Below, in pieces: positions 1-9,828 of a stretch of 64,000 nucleotides of DNA. A program made the position numbers and the translations under genes. Each line of letters opens with the position of its first letter. The first letter of the stretch is position 1. Source of the DNA: Dimorphilus gyrociliatus. Lineage: Eukaryota > Annelida > Polychaeta > Dinophilidae. The notes beneath the pieces were generated by a model. It had not been told where the DNA came from. It saw only the letters and a list, made by a program, of their open reading frames with translations, and did not search any database. Where the stretch lies: positions 3,540,684 to 3,604,683 of the forward strand of contig CAJFCJ010000019.1 in assembly GCA_904063045.1 (NCBI GenBank). The letters run 5' to 3'.

Positions 1-102
1 CTTTGGTGCATGTTAAACGGGAATATCTTAAAAGTTAAAAGACTAATGCTTCCTGCTTATTAGCTGAATTTATTAGTGCGTTTTTTTTTCAACCTGCATA
101 TA

Positions 103-1921
103 TTAAAATTCGATAACATTTGCTTCGATTCCTTCTGCCTTTAACATTTCTAGCATTTTGTCATAAATTTCTTTGGACATTGGCAGATGTAACCCAGATT
201 TGAACGAATATTCGTTCTCTAGTAAAATTCTAGCTCCAATCGCCAAAGTGCCGCCAGTTGTTTTTGCCATGGCACTCATTTCCGGTTTACCGTTAAGTTT
301 AAGTTCAATATTTACTGTTTTTTTAGAACCATCCTCTTTTAAACCAGTCAATTCAATTCTCATAAGCATTAAATCAAATTCGCCTTTACCTGAAAATCAG
401 TTAAAGTTTCTTTTTTTCAATGTTATAATTATAGAAAGTTCCTTTTACCAAAAGAGCAATTTTTATTCAACTGCTCAGCTAATGCTGACAATAGAGTCCC
501 ATTTTTTATTACATTACGTTCAGTATTCAATAAGCCTAACCTGAAATAAATCTTTATAAAAAAGTAAGAAATTTCTTTCAAAGGACATACTTTTCTAGAT
601 TTTCGATTTGAATGTTAGAAAGTTGTAATTTATCAATCAAGCTTCTCTTCACTTGAGTCAAGTCTCCTTCACATGACAAAATTTTCGACCATATCTCTAT
701 CTTTTAAATTTAATAACAAAAGTTATCGCGTAGAACATTATCATTATTACATATTTAAACGATTTATTACCCAACTGATAGGCGAGGTATCTCTATCCAA
801 ATAATCAAGTTTTTCTGTAGATAACAATCCCAAATCATACAGACATTTTGCAACGTCCATATATCCCTTTTGATTAAATAAATATTCATTAATATTCGTT
901 TTAAGCAATGAATTTGTGAAAATAAATAACTTACTTTGTAGCGTAGACTTCCTCTAAAACACGTATGGGCTTCTTCAATGTCATATAATTTGAGATATTT
1001 GATAGAATCATAGTTTGGATAACCTTCTAATGGATATTCTTGAAAAAATGGAAAACTTCTTTCTAAACCTTTAAATGTTCCACCTTTACCAAGGTTTACA
1101 ATCTTTCAAAAACGAAATTTTAAATATGAAATTGTTTACAAAAATACATTTCAATTTAATTTCAATTACCTCTCCATTTCGTTTAAACATTGGTTCTCTA
1201 ACGAGAGCTTGTAGAACTCCTTCCGGAGACCAACTTATTTTATACTTTAATGGATTGTCAGCAAATTCAAGAGCGGGGAGACCTCCAACCCACGCTATAT
1301 AGGACTCAATGCGATATCCATTTTTTCTTAATTTTTCTATGCCACTACAAGTTAAGGCATGATCTATTCCAGGACAAACACCAAGTTCCATGATAACAAC
1401 AATTCCCGCGTCAATTATTGCTTGTTCGTAAGATTTTATTACATCAGAACAATAGGATGGTAAGACTAAATTCTTACGGCTTTCCAGGCATAGTTCTAAT
1501 AATTTATGATTTAAATTTACCGGAACGCATCTACATTGAAAATGTTCTTAAGTAATAGATGTTAAATCAAAGCTAATTAATTTACCCAACAATCAAGTCA
1601 TTTGCTTTAAGCAAATCCATAGCTAATTCCCTTTGATCTAGACTCATAAGAACGCATTTAAAATTGCCATTCTGCAATTTGTTTTTGAGTGCGTCTAATT
1701 CACTTTGTAATGGAGAAGCTAAGTAGAAGAATAGAATATTCGCATTTGAGTATATGAAATAATCAAGGATAAATGATGTTATTTAATTCAAGTAGTAGAA
1801 ATAGCTACTTACCTACTGTTACTGTGAGTTTAGGGCATTTTAAGAAATAATCTATAATTGCAATTGACACTCGTCCTGCCCCTACAACTAAGATACTCTT
1901 ATTTTCGGTGATATTCCACAT
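103..1921 (-). CDS. AASS: saccharopine dehydrogenase (AASS C-terminal-domain type), monofunctional
   Basis: Second enzyme of lysine breakdown: oxidises saccharopine to glutamate plus alpha-aminoadipate semialdehyde. About seven exons join in frame. Exon 1 (1921 to about 1813) encodes a Rossmann start with a VVGAGRV dinucleotide loop; the middle exon has ELGVCPGIDHAL, ESYIAWVGGLPA and SDH-like NPLKYKISWSPEGVL; the last exon (369-103) has MAKTTGGTLAIGA and ends KAEGIEANVIEF. These all match the saccharopine dehydrogenase half of animal AASS. The start ATG at 1921 directly precedes the Rossmann fold, and AK8 begins 333 bp upstream on the other strand, so no lysine-ketoglutarate reductase half can be attached unless by a distant exon. 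A short upstream ATG-AGT-TAG lies just 5'. Family call is firm; individual junctions are by eye. Confidence 0.88.
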
Positions 1922-2254
1922 TTTGTAGAGTTCTAACTCATTGTGAAGCAATTTAAAAAGCATAAAGTAATACAGAGGGCGACACTGATTCGAAAGTACT
2001 TTAAACAGCTTTGATCGCCTTTCATAGAATTATCTTGTAGTTTAGGAATAATTAAATGAATTAATGACAAGCTATATCTTCTTGATGCCTTCCTTTTATG
2101 AGGGATATGTGATTTCTAAGTGACCAATCAGTTTTGGTTTAACAAAACCGCTAAGCCAATTATCAATGAGATTATACAATCATTTGCATGGCTTCTTAGC
2201 AACTGACAATAATTTTGGGTTATAGTAAATTTTCGTCTTAAAATCTTCAAGTAA
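1922..2254. promoter_or_regulatory. divergent promoter interval between saccharopine dehydrogenase and AK8
   Basis: A 333-bp AT-rich gap separates the two start codons, which point away from each other. It must hold both 5'UTRs and both promoters. I see no ORF and no clear TATA box placed for either gene. Shared promoter is inferred from spacing alone. Confidence 0.5.
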
Positions 2255-3763
2255 ATGGATCAAACTAAACGACCTCTCAGAATTCCGCCGGAATTTAGTT
2301 CTTATGCCGAACAACATGGAATATTTGACATTTATAAAGTTAGATTTCTAATATTATCCCTTAATCTATTTAAAATATATTTTTTATTTTACCAGAGGCT
2401 CTTAGAACAATTGGTAATCCAGAAACCTAATGATCCAATTCAATTTATGATCGATGAATTGAAGAAAGACAATGCAGATATACCTCAAATTGTTATACTT
2501 GGTCCACCGGCATCCGGCAAAACAACAATTGCTAAGATGCTTAGTAAAAAATTGCACTGTGCCTGTATTAATATGGATAGTCTGGTATCAGATTCAGAAC
2601 AAAGCTTTCAGGATCAGGTAGCAGAATTGCGATCAACGGGAGAGATCATACCCGCAGAATTATGGACACAAATGTTGAAAGAAAGAGTGAAATTGTATGA
2701 CTGTATGAAAAAAGGATTCGTTCTTGAAGGTTTTCCACAGACAAGAGAGCAAACATTACTAATCCAAGATGCTGGCATTATTCCTAAGCACTGCATTATT
2801 CTTGAGGCACCAGATACAGTTCTTATAGAACGTGTTAATGGCAAAAGAATAGATCCAAAAACAGGAGACGTCTATCATACAACATTCGACTGGCCATCTA
2901 ATTCTGACATTATAAGCCGATTACAAAAACCACCGAATTACGAGGAGGATGATATTATAGAGGAACTAATTGTCTATCACAGACATATTAGTGGTATAAC
3001 ATCATGTCTTTCACCATCGATAAAAACTGTTAATGCAGATCAACCAAAAGCTGATGTTTTTAGCCAAATAATGAATTTCCTAACTTGGCTTCCACGAACA
3101 GCTGCTCCTCACACACCTAAAATTGTTTTGTTAGGTCCTACAGGTTCTGGTAAAGCTGTTCAAGCTGCTCTTCTGGCTAGCAAATATAAAATTGTTAACG
3201 TCTCTACTGGCTCCTTAATCAAGCAAGCAATAGCAGAAGGAAATAAGACTGGAAATGCTTGTCGACCATACGTTGAGAAAGATATGCTTGTTCCCGATGC
3301 CATAGTACTTAAACTGTTGCAAGAGCGTCTTACTCAAATTGATTGTATGACAAGAGGCTTTGTTTTACACGGCTATCCGCGTTCCAGAAGCCAAGCAGCT
3401 CAGATGGATGATGCAGGCTTAACTCCGAATAGAGTTTTTATGCTGGACATCCCTAACGACTCAGTATTAGAACGCTTAACACTCCGTGCTTTAGATCCTA
3501 TCACAGGCGAACGATACCATGCTCTCTATAATCCGCCAAGAACCCAAACTGTAAAAGATCGCTTACAAACACATCCTCGTGATCGTGAAAACGAAGTAAG
3601 AGCTCGGTTAAGCCAATGGCAAGCGTACGTTGATGAATTAAATGAATACTACGAAGAATATATTCAACGTATAAATGCTGATCAAGATCCTCAAACGGTT
3701 TTTGAGTGTATAGAAAGTATGTCTGTTAAACCTTTGCCTAGGAAGTTGATTGAGGAGAATTAA
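2255..3763 (+). CDS. AK8: adenylate kinase 8, tandem adenylate kinase domains
   Basis: Nucleoside monophosphate kinase of the AK8 family, which in animals is cytosolic/ciliary. Exon 1 is 2255-2338 and exon 2 is 2396-3763; the 57-nt intron (2339-2395, GT-AG) is a multiple of three with no stop, so it reads through in frame. Spliced length is about 483 residues, close to human AK8. Domain 1 has P-loop GPPASGKT, LEGFPQTREQ and ERVNGKRIDPKTG. Domain 2 has GPTGSGKA, LHGYPRSRSQA and LTLRALDPITGERYH. The N-terminal RIPPEFSSYAEQHGIF matches the AK8 dimerisation/docking head. The second P-loop has Ala where Ser/Thr normally follows the lysine. Convergent with the next gene, 50 bp apart. Confidence 0.95.
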   Translation: MDQTKRPLRIPPEFSSYAEQHGIFDIYKVRFLILSLNLFKIYFLFYQRLLEQLVIQKPNDPIQFMIDELKKDNADIPQIVILGPPASGKTTIAKMLSKKLHCACINMDSLVSDSEQSFQDQVAELRSTGEIIPAELWTQMLKERVKLYDCMKKGFVLEGFPQTREQTLLIQDAGIIPKHCIILEAPDTVLIERVNGKRIDPKTGDVYHTTFDWPSNSDIISRLQKPPNYEEDDIIEELIVYHRHISGITSCLSPSIKTVNADQPKADVFSQIMNFLTWLPRTAAPHTPKIVLLGPTGSGKAVQAALLASKYKIVNVSTGSLIKQAIAEGNKTGNACRPYVEKDMLVPDAIVLKLLQERLTQIDCMTRGFVLHGYPRSRSQAAQMDDAGLTPNRVFMLDIPNDSVLERLTLRALDPITGERYHALYNPPRTQTVKDRLQTHPRDRENEVRARLSQWQAYVDELNEYYEEYIQRINADQDPQTVFECIESMSVKPLPRKLIEEN

Positions 3764-3813
3764 ACTTTTTAAGTAATTTAATCAATAACGCACACATAAA
3801 ATATAACAAATTT

Positions 3814-6800
3814 TTATCTTTTTGTCAATAAATCATTAATATCGTCTACTGAATTTTCAAAAAATTGAGAGTCAGACAGTTCATTACTTTCTTCTTCACA
3901 CTCTTTATGGCTTGTTGATTCAGGTTCATCGTTTTCCCCCAAATTTGCTATGATATATGCGAAGGCATTTTCAAAATTATCATCATTCGACGTTTCTAAG
4001 GCCCCTTCTAAATAATTCTGAAAACTCTGATCATGAATAGCGTTGTTCGTTTCATAAAACTCTTCTGATAAATCTAGTTCTCTTGTTTCATCGCTATGAT
4101 CTGGAATAGGGCTACATATCGGGACTTCTTGGAACAAATTATCATCAGTGCCAATTCCTGACTCTTCCGTAAGAGGCTTTTCGCTGCCTAAAATATCATC
4201 ATTACATTCTAAAACAGGAACTTCTTGTAAATGAATGCAATTATCGTCAAAATCACTTTCTCTTTCGAGTAAGTCTTCAGTCTGAATATTTTTCTTCGAA
4301 ACTCTCAGCTCATCGTCGACTTGACTTCCTGGAGGGGAATCAACAAAAATATCATCCAACTTTGACGAATTAATTGTTTCATTTGGCTCCAAATCAAAAT
4401 CATTTGAGTCAATGAAAACATTGTTCACAGATAGACTTTTATCAATAACAAAGCAGTCGTCTGAGGTCTCATCAATAATTTCTTGTTTAATGTCGGTTGA
4501 CTGGCCACTGTCTATGAATATCTCTTCATTTGAGTCCTTATCAGCTGAGGGTAACACTTGTACGCTTCTATCTAATCCTAAGAAGTGTATAGCTTCGTCG
4601 TCACTCTCTTCATTTGATATTGCAGAAGATCTGGTCGATACGCTCTTCCGACGTTTTTTTACTGCTGAAATTTCTTTTGGAAATTTCCTTTTCCTTTTTT
4701 TTTTATTGCTTGTAGTCTATAAATAATCAAAATGTAATTTATCACAAGCTAGCATTCACCTTATTTTACATTACTTCTTGAATTCTTTCGGCAGCTGATA
4801 TGCAATATCGTAGTTTGTCACAAATACTATGGCCTGGTGCGTCCTAACAGAATAATGTATATAGAAATATATACTGAAACAAAAAACAAACAACCTTCAT
4901 ACTGTCTAAACAGCTTCTCTTATATTTAGAAAGTTCTATAGATTCTGCCATCATCTTCGCACAATGATTTATTAGTTCATTCTTTTCTTGATCTTCAAAA
5001 GGATCGTCATCCGGCTGGTTTTAAAAAACACCTAAAGATTCTATTGAAAATAGGCTAAAACTTACGTATATAATTATTCCTCTGACAATTTTTGCCAGTA
5101 GTTCGTTAATTTTTCTTTGAAATAGGTGTATAATATTCAAAAAATTTTCATTTAAAATTCTTGTGGCCTCTAAAAAAGTAAATAATTTTTGTATCACTTC
5201 CTCAATTAAGTATTTGTACCGTAAATTTCATAATCTCTTTGAAATTGATGTGCTTTTAATAAAGGCAGCATTACCAACACAACTTGCAATGCATAGTTTT
5301 CTTCTTCAGCACTTTCCTCTTGATATAAGGTTTCATTACGAAACAATGCTTCGAATGAGTAATGAATTGCTGTTGCTATTAAAGAATTTTCTTACGGTTT
5401 TTTAAAATATTTTTATTATAAAGGTTACTTGGTGTATCTTCTAAAACATTTCCTAAACTGATTGGACCAATGCTTAAACATTTTAAGATTGGGGCATTTG
5501 CTGTACTTGCGGCATAAGGTACGTAGCAGTTTCCTAGTAGAAATGTAAATTGTACCTTCTTGCAATTGTAAATTGGTAAGGGAAGAGGAGGCTCGGATTG
5601 TACTGGAGAAATATAAATCTGAAGCTTGAGAGAGTCAACATTTTTGAATGAGCTAGCACTTGAATGAAAAATTATTAAGGTATGATTGGGACTGTGATAA
5701 ACGCATTTACTTATTAAGTTCGCTGAACATTTCTTCAATTTTAGGCGACTTTAAGCGAACTTTATCGCCAATGAAATTCAGGGCTGATCTGTTATCAAAA
5801 TTAGTTTTAGAGGTTACTTTAGTTATCTAGAAATTGTTTACTCGTTTAAGGCATTGGGAAAATCTCTGAAACGAGATATTGCAGCTTTTAGATAGCAAGC
5901 AGAAGACTTCATAGCTTTACTCCTGATGTAGGTAAAGATACTATAATAAAATGAGTACATAGTCGTAGAATTGAAATATACCTACTTAAAGTGATAAGTT
6001 TCATGATTATGTAAATTAATCCGATAAGTTATCTGCAACAGAAATTGAAAGCAAAGTTTTTTTAACTAGTAATATTTTATATGTTTACGTTGTGTCCGAA
6101 GATTAGGGAGGCATTAAAAAATTTTCGGAGATCGTCACTCAATATATGAGGCTTTATGTCATCCATAGTCAACTGAAAAATAAATATGAAATGTAATACA
6201 GCACTGTTATTCGAATACAAGCTAACCTTTAATATAACTTTGAATGTTAAGTAGTGATTCATTATGTTACGAATGCTACTGTGCTGCTTTGTTTCTATTC
6301 GAATGTCTTTATTCTCAAATGCTGTCACTTTACCCGTTTCAATGATTTTTTGAAAATTAGACCATTCTAAATCAATCCCTTTTTTTTCCAAGCTTTTAGA
6401 GGCCCTAAATAGTTTTAGGAGAGGATCTCTTAAAACTTAAAATCAATATTCAAAATACTAATGTGATTTCAGAAAGGTAAATCATTGTAATTTAATACAT
6501 ACAATTCCCAAAATCTTCCAAAGGAAATTTTCTAACGTTTTCCAAAGAGACTAAACTCAAAAACTGTTATTGTCATATCTTAACTTATTTTGTGGAAACT
6601 TACGAATTATATCATATTTATATTTCAGTTTTGGGTTCCTATTTTCCACAATTTCAACCACAATATCATTGGAATTAGAAAGATTATTCAAATCATTACT
6701 TTTCTTGAGTACAATAAAATATTGTATTATCTATTGATGTTCGTTGACTAAAATATAAAAGTTTTAAGTTCAAATTTTCGAAGAGAACATACCGAGAGAA

Positions 6801-6822
6801 CTTCGTCGTTTATTGGCGGCAT
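3814..6822 (-). CDS. uncharacterised nuclear protein, NLS plus acidic tail
   Basis: Not recognised. About a dozen short exons join in frame from ATG 6822 (MPPINDEVLS), through a putatively folded N-terminal half (segments KLTMDDIKPHILSDDLRKFF, ASLIFGHN, FRDFPNALNES, HTLIIFHSSASSF), a helical middle (INELLAKIVRGIII; PDDDPFEDQEKNE; HSICDKLRYCISAAERIQEV), then a basic run NKKKRKRKFPK near 4700 that looks like a nuclear localisation signal, and a long acidic Ser/Asp/Glu-rich C-terminus (4557-3814) rich in DSGQST and DIFVDS-like degenerate repeats. Exons between about 5040 and 5440 are the least certain. It is divergent from the C18orf63-like gene, 155 bp between starts. Could be a chromatin or meiotic factor, but that is only inference from NLS and neighbour. 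Confidence 0.55.
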
Positions 6823-6977
6823 ACTATCTATAGAAATTGGTTAAAAGTATTTGATAATACGTGGAGGTTCGGATACCTTGAAGATATTCTGGATATGGAC
6901 TGTTGGGTATCCTGTTCCTACTTAATATGAATAATTTCGTTGTTGGCACGAACTGCAACCATACTAATTATCGCGCA

Positions 6978-9096
6978 ATGTTATGTTCTTATTTATACGT
7001 AATGGAACATTCGCAAAGAACGTTTCGCAACACCCTCTATTTGTAACAAAAGTTGACTTATTATTTGCATTGGCTTAGAAATAACGCTATAAATATGATG
7101 AATAATTCTCGTATATGCTTTAATATACCATTTAGGAGCCAACTGAAAGGGTATATTGTTGAAGTGCAAGAGTTAAGATATTCTGATGAAGCATCCCAAG
7201 GAAAATGTTCCAAACCGAGTGTTATAAAGTGCAGGTGACTACCATTAGCTAGTTTTCACATTATAGAATTTTGTTTGTCTAATCTTTAAGGAAGTTATTG
7301 CTGGAGAATAACAACGTCTTAGGTTATCCAAATGGTACCGACACATTTACAATCATATTCACGGTATATGTTTTTTAAAACAAAAATGCATTCTCAAAAT
7401 TTCAAATGATCCAATATGAAATATCAGAAAAGCTACTATGACTCGGGAGAGTTAGTCGATGACATGGAAGAACGTAGGCTCAAGTTAGTTTCTTATGTGA
7501 ATGTGGATTTAGACATGATACAGAAAGCCATTAGTTACACTGTGAAAACTCGCATGTCTGCTCAGTGGCCTTCAGTTTCTGAATATTTAATAAATGGTCT
7601 GTCTTAAGAAAGTCTCATCGTTCACTAATAGTAAATTTTTCAGATTCTACATTTTCAATTAAGTCAGATTTTAAACCAGGAGTCGGTGAGTCGGTCCTAA
7701 AAACTTTCTCATACACAAAGGCTTATAATCTTTATTTTCAAAGAACTAAAACTTACAGTTGTTGATGGTAGAATATTGATACATATCATAGGCTTGAATA
7801 TTCAGTTGAAACCGTTGAAAGTATGTTAACTCGATAACGCTAAGTTTAATTATGTGAGTTGTTAAATCTTACACTAACTGCCAGATGGACAAAATTGGAG
7901 TATCAAACGAAGAATTATCGAATTTTCAATGTGAAAAAGTATCATCCTTAACTCTTCAGCGTGCGCCTGAAATATATGTTTTACCTAAGTAAGCTATAGT
8001 TTTTAGTTATTTTTTCTTTATGCAACTATTTCAGATGTACCCAAGCCGCTCTGTTATCAATACATAAATCCCTTCGTCACTGTCACACATTTAAAAATTA
8101 CCAACAAATTAAAAACTATTGGAAAAATACGGTTATTTATTTTTCTACTGTTATTTAAATTTAAAAGTGAAATTCTACAGTATGGATATGAGCTACAAGT
8201 ACCGGAAGAAAAAGCTTTGTTTTGTGAAGCAAGATTTGCAAATTCAAACAAATACATTTATCCTATGGAGTTTATCAAAGTAGCTAAGCCGGTAGTAACT
8301 CATGTGGACGATTCAAGAAAGATTTGTAGAGGCTTTTCTGAAGACTTTGCAAAAGCTTTTCCAACAGTTCTTGGAATCGATATAAAGGCAGAAAAATCTC
8401 TATCAAACCCACTAAAACGGCAGGCGACATCAGACTTCCAAGAATGTTCAAAAATTAATCGTGTAAGTGAACCAAAACATTCAAAGCAAGCTAAATGCAG
8501 ACAGGCAAGAATTGATGATTTTCTAAAACCTGCCCGAAAACGAGCCATGAATGGTAAAGTACGTATCCTTTTCGCTTTTTTTATACAAAGCGAAAACTAT
8601 TTTAATAATTAGCAACTAGTTATGAGAAGTTAATTTTTAGGCAGACTGTTTTATTGATAATAATCCTATGATTGTTGGTAGTACGAGCAATAACTCAGAC
8701 ACAACGTATCAAAATGCAGCTAAGAAATTTCTTACAAAGTCTATTTTAAAAAATTCGCAAACTGTACAAAATATTTCACCTAAAATTATAGCAATAAGGT
8801 CAAAGCTATTACATGAACCAACTTCACCCTCGACAGTCAATCCTGAGAGTGCTGCACCATTTATGAATAATATAATTACAGGACAAGGGAATGACTTTCG
8901 GAGTAGACTTTTTAAAACAAGAGAAATTAACAGCGAACTGAACAAAGAAGAGGCCAAGCCATATCCAAACGCAAATGGAATATTTCGAAATCTAAGAAGA
9001 AACGTTTGTAATTATTTTATGCAATCTATTGAAATATAATGCTATTTTTTTTAACAGTCTAATTTTGTTCGTCTAAAATTTTTTCAAGATACATAG
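6978..9096 (+). CDS. C18orf63-like protein (DUF4708 family)
   Basis: Function of the family is unknown; the human homologue is uncharacterised and testis-biased. Diagnostic segment: KNYWKN-TYGYELQVPEE then ARFANSNKYIYPMEFIK, matching the family's W-x5-YGY ... YPLSCI block, preceded by an LPP/VLP-containing segment. About nine exons; the central ones are 7416-7600, 7645-7680, 7760-7820, 7880-7990 and 8035-8150. Starts at 6978 or, in the same frame, 7002; the first intron (about 36 nt) is unusually short. The C-terminal part (8217-9096) is disordered, basic and Ser/Asn-rich, ends NFVRLKFFQDT, and contains QARIDDFL, resembling a PCNA-interacting (PIP) box. The final exon is joined by a roughly 55-nt intron and stops at 9094-9096. 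Confidence 0.75.
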
Positions 9097-9273
9097 TTGC
9101 TGTTTGGAATTTGAAGGAAGCAAGAGAGGCATTTAGATTTAGAAAAATAGTTTTAGTTGTTACTTTTGTGCTTAGAATAATGGTAATACAGATTTTTCGA
9201 TGTTTGGTTAGTAATTTCTATTAGAAAGACTCGTGCTTTTGTTACAAAACTATTATTTATTTTTTTACTTATA

Positions 9274-9697
9274 TCAAACGTCCTCTTCAAAATAAGCACA
9301 CTGCTTTGGGCTATAAACTTCATTTGAATCTGCTAGCTTTCTTTTGATATTTATACATTCCAACAATGAACACTCGTCTTGCCATTCTTCTATAGCTTTC
9401 CAGATACCGTTCAGTCTATCTTCAAAATCCACCCGCTGCATGTTGGCATTTTTACAGTTATAATTTCTCTTAATAACGAAATCAAATGAAAATATCACAA
9501 AACGTAAACTACCAAGAACCCGTTTTATACATTAAAAGAATAAATAATACTCGGCCACATAAGCTGTGACATAGCTGTATTTTGTGTAATAAATCATCAA
9601 CCAAACAAACAGAACTAGAAGAAACAACATGCTTTGTCCGCAGAGAGATAGAACAAATGAACACATTTCTATCAAATTCATAACGAAAGCTTATCAT
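9274..9697 (-). CDS. small orphan protein, two exons
   Basis: Not recognised. Exon 1 9697-9551 starts with ATG (MISFRYEFD) and exon 2 9435-9274 ends FEEDV-stop; the intron starts GTATTA, ends GCAG and keeps phase 0, giving about 102 residues. The C-terminal half (DFEDRLNGIWKAIEEWQDE) looks like an amphipathic helix. An overlapping plus-strand ORF also exists (9631-9787) but begins inside low-information sequence. Sits between the 3' ends of the C18orf63-like gene and NEK9. Could be a genuine micro-gene or a chance join. Confidence 0.4.
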
Positions 9698-9828
9698 GCA
9701 AAGCTAGAAAATATTCTCCTTTATGATAATAATAAATTAATAATACTTATGAAAGATCTAACAAGAGAGAATAAAATAGTTGTCTGAGACCAAAAAACGC
9801 CCTATTTTGGGCCAAGAAAAAATTGAAT

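Noticed and set aside
5541..5562. 22-nt GT-AG segment in the orphan nuclear gene that could be an intron
   Set aside because: Too short to splice, and the frame is open through it.
8561..8640. Second U12-like donor (GTATCCTTTTC) in the C18orf63-like gene
   Set aside because: The intron end has no TTCCTTAAC-like branch site, and an ordinary donor (GTACGT) three to four bases upstream gives the correct frame.
9631..9790. Plus-strand ORF of about 53 codons overlapping the small minus-strand orphan
   Set aside because: No acceptable upstream context or recognised motif; the minus-strand two-exon model is somewhat better, though also weak.
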